Source: Fulvivirga sp. (GTDB taxonomy: Bacteria > Bacteroidota > Bacteroidia > Cytophagales > Cyclobacteriaceae). Taken from it: a DNA stretch of 64,000 nucleotides. The position numbers and the translations under genes are program-made. Below are positions 16,901 to 25,047 of this stretch, piece after piece. The notes beneath the pieces were generated by a model. It ran no database searches, was not told where the DNA came from, and saw only the letters and a program-made list of their open reading frames with translations. Within the stretch, counting starts at the first letter, position 1. Each line of letters starts with the position of its first letter. The stretch lies in contig JANQLQ010000083.1 in assembly GCA_028280565.1 (NCBI GenBank), forward strand, positions 1 through 64,000. The letters run 5' to 3'.

Positions 16901-17258
16901 CTTCTAGTTCAGTAGATGATTCTCGCAACTCTGCCTCTAGGTAATACTTCTGCCCCAGTGACAGGTATAAGTCGTTCTTTTCATAAGATGCAAAGCCTAC
17001 AAAAGTAATGGTTACTTTATAAGGTCCTCCTACCCGCATGTTAGGGATCCTAAAAAAACCTTGAAGGTCAGTAACATTACCATATCGTGTCCCCGAAGGA
17101 GTGTGCACGGCGATAACTGTGGCGCCTGGCAGCACCTCACCGTTAGCGTCGGTGACCTTACCGTTCATCGAAGATGTGGTAACGCCTTGTGCCATGGCCA
17201 CTGTCGCGAACAACGACAGCCCCAAAGCATGCATAATTTTGCGTAAAAATTGATTCAT
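13938..17258 (-). CDS. TonB-dependent outer-membrane receptor, Oar-like
   Basis: 1106 residues. After a signal peptide (MNQFLRKIMHALGLSLFATV) comes a carboxypeptidase-regulatory-like domain at about residues 28-112 (GKVTDANGEVLPGATVIA, GFFRIPNMRVGGPYKVTITF). The plug follows (EEIVVTASNDVF, TVGRSIGDFARFNPQTI, GMNNRLNAIYIDGA), then a long beta-barrel ending in GVRYIFGN. This is the Oar type of TonB receptor rather than the SusC type, and no SusD gene is adjacent. The barrel presumably imports or exports a substrate through the outer membrane using TonB energy. The substrate is unknown. The downstream lipoprotein is probably its partner. Confidence 0.93.
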   Translation of the reverse strand: MNQFLRKIMHALGLSLFATVAMAQGVTTSSMNGKVTDANGEVLPGATVIAVHTPSGTRYGNVTDLQGFFRIPNMRVGGPYKVTITFVGFASYEKNDLYLSLGQKYYLEAELRESSTELEEIVVTASNDVFDGNRTGAVTELSVEEINAAPTVGRSIGDFARFNPQTIINEGNDGLEISIGGMNNRLNAIYIDGAVNNDVFGLAASGTNGGQTGVSPISLDAIEQFTVSVAPFDVRQSGFAGGSINAVTRSGTNNIEGSAYYFFRNQDLAGKTPFEDDLEDQTDRERLADFTAETYGFRVGGPIVKDKVFFFVNAELQRDETPQPFDFNNYRGSLTQADINELVNFLDTRYNYNPGSYLDNTAFLESDKVIAKFDVNLNQNNKLTLRHSYTKAENLEARQSSATGLRFINGSEFFTSETNSSALELRTMIGNNMSNHLTVGVTTVRDDRDPFGDPFPAVFIDDGQGGITFGSETFSTANLLDQDIITITNNLELYKGKHTILIGANAEFYSTTNLFIPNNFGNYSYSRQGDFDAVGDNFLDDFLNERPASQFSYSYGLNSSVNGDETTGAAAEFNSSLFGLYVQDEIQASDKLKLTVGLRADINFFEDTPENPFFNNPATLDQFPYNLQGARTGEFIDPQVYFSPRFGFNYDVTGDRTFQLRGGVGIFTSRIPLVWPGAAYNNNGLNLGSEFRRVDLGFLGPVPTFEPNVNNQLRTIAEGQQIPSGNVDLFVEDFRIPQVLKLNLAGDKALPGDMVLTVEGVYTKFLNNVYYQNINVNRPQDRATGTPDDRLVNYEDRIDGTYQRIMLGSNTSKGYTYNLSASLTKDFGFGLQGQVSYSYGDAWTIYDGTSSQNSSQWRGLHAVNGRNNWTDLQRSDFAQGHRILANLTYKKSYGDFASTQVSLVYEGQSGNPFTYVYGEGDDITQEDSRNRELVYVPRNASEIVLVDLFDRDGNLVATPEQQWEALDAFIEDDSYLSDRRGKYTERNQSRTPFESIVDLRILQDFYLEMGNGKRNTLQLSLDIFNVGNLISSSWGKRYGRQFSGYELLQFEGFAEGSNTPTYTFQAFDEDRAFSGDNEAFFGDLDDSGVLSSRWQMQLGVRYIFGN

Positions 17259-17435
17259 ATTGATTTAAGTTAGTTGAATATTCGGCTTTGTTTAGCCGTG
17301 CAAAACAAATGAATAATGGGACTGACCTAGGTAATTTTATGTTAAATTTAAGTTAATAAACCGTTCATACTTTTTGAATTTTAGCTCCTGGAGGCGAATT
17401 TATATCTTCACCCTTTGATCATCACCAGGATAAAA

Positions 17436-20009
17436 ATGAAACTATTTCTCACCTTTTTCTTTTGTTATTGCCTTGTAAGATTTTCCCTGTTTTCGCAAGA
17501 TTTCCAGGACATTACATATTACTTGCCCCAAGACATCCTGTATAATGAAAGCATCCCAAAACCTAAGGAGATCATAGGCCATGAAGTGGGTGAATGGCAC
17601 ATTACCCATGCCCGCTTGGTCAATTATATGTATGCTTTAGCTGCGGCCTCTGACCGGGTGGTGATCAGGGAATTCGGCAGGACCTTTGAAACGAGACCAC
17701 AACTCGTTTTAACCATCACATCGGCCAAAAACCACGAAAACCTTGACGAAATAAAAAGGCAGCATGTCCAATTGACCGACCCTTCCGCTTCTCAAAATTT
17801 AAGTGTAGAAGATATGCCAGCCGTGGTATACATGGGGTATAGCATCCATGGCAATGAACCCAGCGGGAGCAATGCTGCACTAGCCGTAGCCTATTACCTG
17901 GCCGCTGCCCAAGGAGAGGAGATCGAAAGCATGCTGGATAAACTTGTTATTTTACTGGATCCTTGCCTTAACCCGGATGGTCTTGATCGTTTTACACATT
18001 ATGTAAACTCCCGAAGGAGCAAAAACTTGGTCTCGGACCCTAACAGCATAGAGCAAAACGAACCCTGGCCCCGGGGTCGCACCAATCACTATTGGTTTGA
18101 CATGAATCGCGACTGGCTTCCAGTCCAATTACCGGAGTCACGGGCCCGGGTAGCTCTTTTCCACGAGTGGAAGCCCAACATTTTGACCGATCACCACGAA
18201 ATGGGGAGTAATTCCACCTTCTTTTTCCAGCCCGGCATCCCCTCCAGGAATAACCCCATGACCCCAGCTAATAACTATCGCTTAACGGACCGTATGGGGG
18301 AGTACCACGCAAAAGCCTTGGATAAGATAGGCTCATTGTATTATTCCCGTGAAAGTTTTGATGACTATTATTATGGGAAGGGATCGACATACCCGGATAT
18401 CAATGGTGCGGTGGGCATCCTTTTCGAACAAGCGAGCTCGAGGGGACATTCTCGCGAAACGGTCAATGGCGTTTTAAAATTCCCCTTTACGATAAGGAAT
18501 CAATTTACCACCTCGCTATCTACCTTAAAAGCGGCGTTTGATATGAAGAATGATTTCCTTGAGCACCAGCGTACCTTTTACAAGGATGCCATGGCAGAAG
18601 CCACGAGGGATGATGTCAAGGCTTATGTCTTTGGCTCTAAAGATAAATACAGGAACTATCACCTGGCGGAGATCATTGAACAGCACCAGGTTGAAATTTA
18701 CCAGGCCAAAGAAGCGATGACGCTTAATGGGTATAAATACCAGCCCGGTGAGCTTTTCGTGGTGCCCTTAAACCAGCCACAATACAAGCTGATCAAGGCG
18801 ATGTTCCAAAAGAACACCACCTTCCAAGACAGTTTATTTTATGATGTATCTGCCTGGACCTTACCTTTGGCTTTTGGAGTAGATTATACCGAGACTAGGG
18901 GCCGGGCGTTCAATCAAAATCTTTTGGGGGCCGCTTTCTCAGCAGCGCAACAGCCGGCGGGTGAGGTCATAGGAGGTGAGTCAAGCTACGCCTATGTTTT
19001 TGAATACTATAATTACTATACCCCTAAAGTACTTTACGCGTTATTGAACAAGGGATATAAAGTAAAGTTATCAAATGAAGCTTTTTACCACCCAAGTGGC
19101 AAACGATTCGAAAGAGGGGCTATACTGGTGCCGGTGGGCATACAAGGAAAGGACCCGGCGTATATATTCCGGGAAATGGAACAGCTAGCCCGGGAAAACG
19201 GGTTAGAGATCCACTCTTTCAACACGGGGCTGGATTACCAAGGGGTAAGCCTAGGGAGCCCCACGTTTAAAAACATAGAAAAGCCAAAGGTGGCCTTGCT
19301 GGTTGGGGAAGGGGTGAGTAGTTATGAAGCCGGCGAGGTTTGGCACCTGTTTGATCAGCGCTACCACATAGACCTGTCCCTCATCCCACTTCGCGTTTTC
19401 AACAGGGCCAGCCTGGACAGGTATAACACGATCATTATGGTAAATGGCAGGTATACCGGGATCAATACGCTGGCGAAAGAAAAGTTAAGAGATTGGGTAA
19501 AAAAAGGGGGAACGCTAGTGACCATGAAAAATGCGATGAAATATGTGTCCGGCCTGGGAATGGGGAGATTCGAATTTAAACCTACCCGGCGCCCGGATTC
19601 TACTCGTGCTATGCCGTATGCAGATATCAGTGAATTCTACGGGGCCCAAGAAATAGGGGGTGCCATTTTTGAAACAAAAATAGATACTACCCATCCACTG
19701 CTTTACGGTTACTACCGTGACCGGCTTCCTGTTTTCAGGAATAGCGAACTTTTTATGGCAAAGTCCAATAAATCATTTGCGAATCCTGTGGTCTATACAA
19801 ATTCACCACTGCTAAGTGGTTACATTTCAGACATTAACCTGGATCAACTTAAAGGAACACCTGTCGTGGGAGTAACTACCTACGGCAAGGGTAAAGTGAT
19901 CGGGTTTACAGACAATTTGAATTTCAGGGCGTTCTGGTATGGTACAAATAAACTCTTCATGAACGCAATATTTTTTGGGAGAACGCTTGATTCCTTTTCT
20001 TCACGCTAA
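17436..20009 (+). CDS. Secreted M14-family metallopeptidase (zinc carboxypeptidase-like)
   Basis: 857 residues from the ATG at 17436; a TTG start at 17415 would only lengthen the signal peptide. The signal peptide is MKLFLTFFFCYCLVRFSLFS. The M14 zinc site is visible as GYSIHGNEPSGSNAALAVAY (His and Glu ligands), followed by LLDPCLNPDGLDRF, NHYWFDMNRDWLP and LTDHHEMGSNSTFFF. The last 250 residues are a second domain with glutamine-amidotransferase-like segments (KVALLVGEGVSSYEAGEVWH, IIMVNGRYTG). This architecture is common in Bacteroidota. It is predicted periplasmic or extracellular and likely degrades peptides. It is transcribed divergently from the TonB operon. Confidence 0.92.
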   Translation: MKLFLTFFFCYCLVRFSLFSQDFQDITYYLPQDILYNESIPKPKEIIGHEVGEWHITHARLVNYMYALAAASDRVVIREFGRTFETRPQLVLTITSAKNHENLDEIKRQHVQLTDPSASQNLSVEDMPAVVYMGYSIHGNEPSGSNAALAVAYYLAAAQGEEIESMLDKLVILLDPCLNPDGLDRFTHYVNSRRSKNLVSDPNSIEQNEPWPRGRTNHYWFDMNRDWLPVQLPESRARVALFHEWKPNILTDHHEMGSNSTFFFQPGIPSRNNPMTPANNYRLTDRMGEYHAKALDKIGSLYYSRESFDDYYYGKGSTYPDINGAVGILFEQASSRGHSRETVNGVLKFPFTIRNQFTTSLSTLKAAFDMKNDFLEHQRTFYKDAMAEATRDDVKAYVFGSKDKYRNYHLAEIIEQHQVEIYQAKEAMTLNGYKYQPGELFVVPLNQPQYKLIKAMFQKNTTFQDSLFYDVSAWTLPLAFGVDYTETRGRAFNQNLLGAAFSAAQQPAGEVIGGESSYAYVFEYYNYYTPKVLYALLNKGYKVKLSNEAFYHPSGKRFERGAILVPVGIQGKDPAYIFREMEQLARENGLEIHSFNTGLDYQGVSLGSPTFKNIEKPKVALLVGEGVSSYEAGEVWHLFDQRYHIDLSLIPLRVFNRASLDRYNTIIMVNGRYTGINTLAKEKLRDWVKKGGTLVTMKNAMKYVSGLGMGRFEFKPTRRPDSTRAMPYADISEFYGAQEIGGAIFETKIDTTHPLLYGYYRDRLPVFRNSELFMAKSNKSFANPVVYTNSPLLSGYISDINLDQLKGTPVVGVTTYGKGKVIGFTDNLNFRAFWYGTNKLFMNAIFFGRTLDSFSSR

Positions 20010-20128
20010 TAATGGGTAAAAAGGTACACCGAATTGTAAGTGATCCTGTTTTATGGTAATTTGATCTCTTGGAATAACTACATTGGCATAGTTTTAGACA
20101 TATTTACACAGGTACCAAAAAAACAAGT

Positions 20129-20518
20129 ATGAAAAGACTGATCTGCGTATTGATTAGCGGTTTTCTAATATCCGGGGGTGTGATGGCGCAAAGCGAGGTG
20201 ATTGAAGATATAAAGACAGCCATGAAAACAGGCAGCTCAAAAGAGCTCGGTAAATTTTTATATCAAAGCGTAGACGTAACTATGGACGGCAATATCCAGA
20301 CCTACAGCAAAGCGCAAGCCGAAATTGTATTAAGAGATTTCTTCAAAGATCATGTGCCGGACAGCTTCACCATTATCCACCAGGGAGCATCTAAAGGAGG
20401 GCTGCATTTTGCCATAGGACAGTACATTAGTAAATCCGATACATTCAGGGTGTTTGTGCGTATTAAAGGAAGTGAAGGTCGCTACCTGGTGCACGAGATC
20501 AGCATTGATAAAGAATAG
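20129..20518 (+). CDS. DUF4783 family secreted protein
   Basis: 129 residues with a signal peptide (MKRLICVLISGFLISGGVMA, cut after AQS). The rest has the NTF2-like shape of DUF4783: IKTAMKTGSSKELGKFLYQS, AEIVLRDFFKDH, FTIIHQGASKGGLHFAIGQY and FRVFVRIKGSEGRYLVHEI. Proteins of this kind are widespread in Bacteroidota, often near nadC, as here. The function is not established. A palindromic repeat (C1) lies between it and nadC. Confidence 0.9.
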   Translation: MKRLICVLISGFLISGGVMAQSEVIEDIKTAMKTGSSKELGKFLYQSVDVTMDGNIQTYSKAQAEIVLRDFFKDHVPDSFTIIHQGASKGGLHFAIGQYISKSDTFRVFVRIKGSEGRYLVHEISIDKE

Positions 20519-20591
20519 TGCCTGGGGTTTACAGCCTGCCAATGGTATGATACCTTGATTTTCAAGTGTATTTTGCTATTTACTTAAACGT

Positions 20592-20686
20592 GAAAAAAAA
20601 TGACCGTCATTCTTGCAGCCCGTGCGTTGAGCCAGGCGTGACAAGGAATCTGCGAGAGCCGGGATCTGCTGTGTCGTAGCACAGAG
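20592..20686 (+). repeat. Family C palindromic repeat (copy C1)
   Basis: Contains AAAAAATGACCGTCATTC and, further on, GCGAGAGCCGGGATCTGCTG followed by TGTCGT. These match, in reverse orientation, copy C2 at 54311-54383 and, more loosely, C3 at 54821-54887. The layout (GTCATTC ... GGAATCTGCTGTGTC) resembles the widespread bacterial class of intergenic palindromes with ATTCCC / GGGAAT ends. Confidence 0.75.
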
Positions 20687-20798
20687 GTTATTATTTCTAA
20701 TATTCTTGGGATAAAAGCCTAATGCTTTTCAAGGTGTTAACGGCTGGGCCAGTTTGAGGACACCCCCCGGACTCATAACTAAGTGCTATCTTTACTGC

Positions 20799-21659
20799 AT
20801 GCAAATTTTAGAATACTTATCACCTGCTGCTATTAACCATTTTATAAAAGAAGCATTGGAAGAAGACATTCGTGACGGGGATCACTCTTCACTAGCTGCC
20901 GTACCTGCCCATGCCACGAGCGAAGCACAACTTATCGTTAAAGACGATGGGATCATTGCCGGTTTAGAAATGGCCAAGCACATATTTGCTTATTACGACA
21001 ACAGCCTAAACCTACATTTTTTCAAAAAAGATGGAGAAATCGTAAAGAAAGGAGACATCGGCTTTTCCGTTGAAGGTTCTGCACGCTCTATACTTTCTTG
21101 CGAACGACTGGTGCTCAACTGCCTGCAAAGGATGAGTGGGATAGCGAGTTATACCCATGATCTCAAGGCACGGGTGGCAGGCACTAAGGCACAGCTGCTG
21201 GATACCCGCAAAACCACTCCTAACTTCCGGCTGGCAGAAAAATGGGCCGTGACCATCGGCGGTGGAAAAAATCATAGGTATGGTCTTTTTGATATGATCA
21301 TGTTAAAAGATAACCACATCGATTTTGCCGGGGGAATAAAAAAAGCGATCCTTTCGACTCAAGAGTATCTAAGAGAAAAAAACAAAAACCTGCGAATAGA
21401 AATAGAAACTCGTAACTTGGAAGAAGTAAAAGAGGTACTGGCCACAGGAGGTATAGATGTGATCATGCTCGATAATATGGGCATTAATGATATGACAGAA
21501 GCCGTGAACCTTGTCAATGGAAGGTACGATACAGAGGCCAGCGGGGGCATCACGGAAGATACCATCAGCGCTGTAGCGCACTGCGGGGTGGATTATATCT
21601 CGGTAGGCGCTTTGACCCATTCGGCACGGAGCCTGGACATCAGCTTAAAGGCAGTTTAA
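20799..21659 (+). CDS. nadC: Nicotinate-nucleotide pyrophosphorylase (carboxylating)
   Basis: 286 residues. NadC converts quinolinate and PRPP to nicotinate mononucleotide in de novo NAD synthesis. Diagnostic segments are EDIRDGDHSS near the N-terminus, LNCLQRMSGIAS, LLDTRKTTPNFRLAEKWAV, GGGKNHRYGLFDMIMLKDNH, IEIETRNLEEVKEVL, IMLDNMGINDMTEAV and EASGGITEDTI. The ATG at 20799 is chosen because an upstream in-frame start at 20754 adds 15 residues without family support. The -7-like TATCTTTA lies only four bases before this ATG, hinting at a very short leader. Confidence 0.97.
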   Translation: MQILEYLSPAAINHFIKEALEEDIRDGDHSSLAAVPAHATSEAQLIVKDDGIIAGLEMAKHIFAYYDNSLNLHFFKKDGEIVKKGDIGFSVEGSARSILSCERLVLNCLQRMSGIASYTHDLKARVAGTKAQLLDTRKTTPNFRLAEKWAVTIGGGKNHRYGLFDMIMLKDNHIDFAGGIKKAILSTQEYLREKNKNLRIEIETRNLEEVKEVLATGGIDVIMLDNMGINDMTEAVNLVNGRYDTEASGGITEDTISAVAHCGVDYISVGALTHSARSLDISLKAV

Positions 21660-21676
21660 TCCCAAGAATAATAAAT

Positions 21677-21766
21677 TTGAGAGGTAAAAGAAACCTGGTA
21701 TTCGTTTTCATTGAAGTGCTGATTTTTACAGTCATCTTTGTAACCTTTTTTTATCATTGCACTTGA
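21677..21766 (+). CDS. Possible 29-residue hydrophobic micro-protein
   Basis: A short frame starting at TTG (21677) encodes a basic start, RGKRNL, then one continuous hydrophobic stretch rich in Val, Phe and Ile, ending HCT before TGA. It would be a single-pass membrane peptide between nadC and the YcxB-like gene. Evidence is weak: a non-ATG start, no clear ribosome site and no homologue recognised. It could equally be an untranslated spacer. Confidence 0.25.
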   Translation: MRGKRNLVFVFIEVLIFTVIFVTFFYHCT

Positions 21767-21785
21767 ATCCGGAAAAGCGTAGATA

Positions 21786-22259
21786 ATGATAGTTAAAACA
21801 AAAAAATACAAGCTGGAGAGCAACACCTACATCAAATTAGCCCTTAGAAATGTGCTCAAGCAGCAATGGTGGGTATCCTTGATCGCGTTGGCGATCTGTG
21901 CTGGATATTTATGGATACCAAATATGTGGTGGTTTATCGGCACGGGGATAGCATTGGTATTGTATTTGCTATTTTGGGTGATCCAATTTGCAGGTGTCAC
22001 ACAGCTCGAGCAAACAAAAATGTTGTTTGAAAAGCTCTCCTACGAGATCAACAGCCAGCAGGTATTGGTCAAGCTTAATCCAAAACAGGGCATGCCCATC
22101 AAATGGGACCAAGTAAAAAGGGCCAGGGTGGGTAAAAACTATATTTTACTGTCCGTCAATAAGGCGCAGCTCATACACCTGCCGTTTAAGATATTTAATT
22201 CAGATAATGAAAGGAAGTTTGTAGAAAGTATCCTGAAAAGGAAAGGGCTGGTCAAATAG
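21786..22259 (+). CDS. YcxB-like membrane protein
   Basis: 157 residues. Two membrane segments at about residues 29-47 and 50-70 separate a short N-terminal cytoplasmic part from a C-terminal domain of about 85 residues. That domain (SYEINSQQVLVKLN, IKWDQVKRARVGKNYILL, then HLPFKIFNSDNERKFVE) has the PH-like arrangement of the YcxB family. Function is unknown. Only one base separates it from recX, so the two are very likely co-transcribed. Confidence 0.8.
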   Translation: MIVKTKKYKLESNTYIKLALRNVLKQQWWVSLIALAICAGYLWIPNMWWFIGTGIALVLYLLFWVIQFAGVTQLEQTKMLFEKLSYEINSQQVLVKLNPKQGMPIKWDQVKRARVGKNYILLSVNKAQLIHLPFKIFNSDNERKFVESILKRKGLVK

Positions 22260-22260
22260 T

Positions 22261-22749
22261 ATGTTTGAGGAGCTACCTTCTCGACCTAAAAAACACCTCT
22301 CCCCACCGGAGGCCAAGCTCAAAGCGGCGCGGTTTTGTGCCTACCAGGAACGTTCCCAGCAAGAGGTACGGGATAAGCTTTACGAATACGGGCTGCATTA
22401 CAATGAGGTAGAAGAACTGCTTTCGGAACTCATCATAGAAGGATTTATTAATGAAGAGCGCTTTGCGCGAGCCTATGTAAGAGGCAAATTCAAAATGAAG
22501 AAGTGGGGGCGTCATAAAATACGGCAAGGACTAAAACAACATAAGGTATCGGACTATTGCATAAAGAAAGGATGGGAAGAAATAGACCCCAACGAATATG
22601 AGGCGGTCATGATCAAATTGCTCGAACAAAAAGCCGGGACCGTAAAGAACCTTCAACCAGCACATCAAAAGGCTAAAATCGCCAGTTTCTTGGTTCAACG
22701 TGGCTATGAAAGTGAAATGGTCTGGTCCGTTCTAAACGACATTTATTGA
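22261..22749 (+). CDS. recX: Regulatory protein RecX
   Basis: 162 residues. RecX modulates RecA by binding its nucleoprotein filament. It is built of the usual three-helix repeats: ARFCAYQERSQQEVRDKLYE, LIIEGFINEERFARAYVRGK, WGRHKIRQGLKQHKVSDYCI and a final FLVQRGYESEMVWSVLND. recA is not next to it, which is normal in Bacteroidota. It follows the YcxB-like gene by one base. Confidence 0.92.
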   Translation: MFEELPSRPKKHLSPPEAKLKAARFCAYQERSQQEVRDKLYEYGLHYNEVEELLSELIIEGFINEERFARAYVRGKFKMKKWGRHKIRQGLKQHKVSDYCIKKGWEEIDPNEYEAVMIKLLEQKAGTVKNLQPAHQKAKIASFLVQRGYESEMVWSVLNDIY

Positions 22750-22926
22750 GGTAAATGTATTCGCCACGACAAACATTGACAACCCGGACACGGCTTTGAG
22801 TGTATAAATACAAAAGGTGTTGAACTGTGTTTAAAGCGTTGATTGATCAAGAAATAGGTTTTCCTTTGGCACATTACCTCCTTTAGCACCTGTTTCCTGT
22901 ATCGAAATCATAAGAAAGCTGAAGAT

Positions 22927-23385
22927 ATGAGAAGGATATTTTTGATATGTCTCGTGGTATGGTCCGGTGACCAGCTTTACAGCCAAAGCAAAACTACCGC
23001 CAGTGAACATTACAACCTGAAAAAAAACATAGCCTTGCAAGGATACGACCCCGTAAGCTATTTTGTAAGTGAGCCTAAAAAAGGAGCAGAACAGTACAGG
23101 TATAGCCATCATGGCGCTGTTTATTATTTTTCAAGCCAACAGAACTTGGAGACTTTCAAGAAAAACCCCGAACAATACGAGCCCCAATATGGGGGTTGGT
23201 GTGCCTATGCTGTAGGCGCTACCGGCGATAAGGTGAAGATTGATCCCGGTACTTACAAAATAGTTGATGACAAATTGTATCTTTTTTATAATTTCAGGGG
23301 TCATAATACTTTATTGGACTGGAACCAAGACGAAGCCAAGCTCAAACCCGCAGCGGACGAAAATTGGGCAGCCATTATACACTGA
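22927..23385 (+). CDS. Secreted YHS-domain protein
   Basis: 152 residues with an N-terminal signal peptide (MRRIFLICLVVWSGDQLYSQ). The YHS-type domain covers about residues 33-85: LQGYDPVSYFVSEPKKG, GAVYYFSSQQNLETFKKNPE and QYEPQYGGWCAYAVG. YHS domains occur in metal-handling proteins; the single Cys in GGWCAYA is conserved in this subgroup. The remaining 65 residues (TYKIVDDKLYLFYNFRG) are typical of this family in Bacteroidota. It may bind a metal or redox partner in the periplasm; the function is an inference. It is a single gene. Confidence 0.9.
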   Translation: MRRIFLICLVVWSGDQLYSQSKTTASEHYNLKKNIALQGYDPVSYFVSEPKKGAEQYRYSHHGAVYYFSSQQNLETFKKNPEQYEPQYGGWCAYAVGATGDKVKIDPGTYKIVDDKLYLFYNFRGHNTLLDWNQDEAKLKPAADENWAAIIH

Positions 23386-23470
23386 CGGCGATGGCAGGGC
23401 GGAAACCGAAAATTATTAATGAAAAAATAACTTTATATTTATATTTATTTTTTTGACCCATATTTGCAGC

Positions 23471-23980
23471 ATGAAGTTGATAAGCGCTTGTAAAGATATT
23501 TTTAACCAGCTGGAGTCTGTAGTAGAACATATTACGCAAGAAGATTTTACCAAGGAAGTTGACACACTCAATTACTCCACTATAGGTCAGCACATCCGGC
23601 ATACGCTTGAGTTTTTCACCTGCCTGGCACACCATCATACACAAGGGATCGTCAATTATGACAAAAGGGATCATGATCGAATGATAGAATCTGATAAGAC
23701 GATAGCCGGCGCACTCATTAAAGATCTCTATGACTTTATCGATCAAAACCCAAAAGATACACAGTTAGTATTAGAGGCTAATTACAGCATGGTCAACGAG
23801 GAGCCCATCAGCATTGGTACTACTTATTTCAGGGAGTTAGCTTACAACATTGAGCATGCGATCCATCATATGGCCATTATTAAAATTGGATTGAAAGAGG
23901 TAGCTCCTTACGTACCCATCCCTGCTCACTTCGGTGTGGCGGTATCTACCATTCGCTACCAAGACGGGACAGCCTGCTGA
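23471..23980 (+). CDS. DinB-like four-helix metal-binding protein
   Basis: 169 residues from the ATG at 23471; a TTG at 23453 is less likely. It has the DinB/YfiT helical-bundle pattern with three spaced histidines: IGQHIRHTLEFFTCLAHH, then AYNIEHAIHHMAIIKIGL. Such proteins include metal-dependent thiol transferases and are often stress-linked. The C-terminus (PAHFGVAVSTIRYQ) is typical of a Bacteroidota subgroup. It begins a three-gene operon with the ATP-grasp protein (19 bases downstream) and the LysE-like transporter. Confidence 0.88.
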   Translation: MKLISACKDIFNQLESVVEHITQEDFTKEVDTLNYSTIGQHIRHTLEFFTCLAHHHTQGIVNYDKRDHDRMIESDKTIAGALIKDLYDFIDQNPKDTQLVLEANYSMVNEEPISIGTTYFRELAYNIEHAIHHMAIIKIGLKEVAPYVPIPAHFGVAVSTIRYQDGTAC

Positions 23981-23999
23981 TCCTGGCCTATGCCCGGTA

Positions 24000-25046
24000 A
24001 TGAACTTTTTTCAAAAGACCTGGAGAAGCAATCTTCTTATTAAAGTAAGAAGCTGGGAGTATTGGCCTTTCGAGGTGGTTTATGCCCCTATTTTTGCCTA
24101 TTGGATCTGGCTTTCCCTGAAAGCCCGGTCGCTCTTCTTCTTTAGCGCGTCCAACCCCTCCATTGAAAATGGTGGGATGCTAGGCGAGTCTAAGATCAAA
24201 ATACTGGACCTCATTCCTAGCTCCATTAAGCCTGCTACGCTTTACTTCCATAACGACGTAGCGCCTGACGTTGTCTTGTCCCGCCTGGAAAAAGAAAAAC
24301 TCAACTTCCCCATTATTTGTAAACCTGATATAGGGGAACGAGGGTGGTTCGTACAAAAGATCAAGAGTGCAGGAGATTTAGCAGCTTATATCCACAAATG
24401 CCCGGTGGCTTTCCTTGTACAGGAGTTTTTAAGCGAACCCATCGAGATGGGTGTCTTTTATTACCGGTATCCCAGTCAAAAAGAAGGAAAAGTCACTTCT
24501 ATCGTGATTAAAGAGATGCTTCAAGTGACAGGGGATGGGCATTCGACATTAAAGGAGCTGATCTTACGCAGTGACAGGGCCAAGTTGCAATGGAACACCC
24601 TCAAACGCCAGTATAACGGGCAGCTATCCAGGGTCTTGGATAAAGGCCAACGCAAAGAACTGGTGTCTATTGGCAATCACTGCCTGGGGACTAAATTCAT
24701 GAATGGAAATCGCTTGATCAACGATCGCCTGCATCGTGTCTTCGATCGTATAAGCACCAGTATTCCAGGCTTCTATTTTGGCCGTTTCGACTTGCGGGTG
24801 GCTACCATCGAGAACCTTTATGAAGGAAACATCAAGATCATGGAATTAAACGGTGCCGGGTCTGAACCTGCCCATATTTATGACCCTGGGTTTTCTTTCT
24901 TTAAAGGACTAAAAGTCCTGTTCCATCATTGGAAAGTGCTCTATGAGATCAGCGTAGAAAACCACGAACGAGGAGTTCCCTACTTATCGTTCCGGCAGGG
25001 GCGGGCGGAATATGCCAAAGTGCGTGCTTTAAATAAACTCAAATAG
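24000..25046 (+). CDS. ATP-grasp fold ligase-like protein
   Basis: 348 residues from the ATG at 24000; a longer start at 23934 would overlap the DinB gene. ATP-grasp features are FPIICKPDIGERGWFVQKI (lysine in the first nucleotide-binding strand), FLVQEFLSEPIEMGVFYYRY, the glycine-rich LQVTGDGHSTLKEL, GRFDLRVATIEN and IKIMELNGAGSEPAHIYDP (the metal-binding E and N). A hydrophobic stretch near residues 24-48 suggests membrane association. Such proteins are often annotated as D-alanine-D-alanine ligase-like, but the substrate is unknown. It sits between the DinB-like gene and a LysE-type exporter (one-base gap), suggesting a product or substrate that is exported. Confidence 0.85.
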   Translation: MNFFQKTWRSNLLIKVRSWEYWPFEVVYAPIFAYWIWLSLKARSLFFFSASNPSIENGGMLGESKIKILDLIPSSIKPATLYFHNDVAPDVVLSRLEKEKLNFPIICKPDIGERGWFVQKIKSAGDLAAYIHKCPVAFLVQEFLSEPIEMGVFYYRYPSQKEGKVTSIVIKEMLQVTGDGHSTLKELILRSDRAKLQWNTLKRQYNGQLSRVLDKGQRKELVSIGNHCLGTKFMNGNRLINDRLHRVFDRISTSIPGFYFGRFDLRVATIENLYEGNIKIMELNGAGSEPAHIYDPGFSFFKGLKVLFHHWKVLYEISVENHERGVPYLSFRQGRAEYAKVRALNKLK

Positions 25047-25047
25047 A

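Noticed and set aside
23375-23746. Minus-strand ORF overlapping the DinB-like gene
   Set aside because: Opposite strand shadow of the DinB-like gene, which has clear family motifs.
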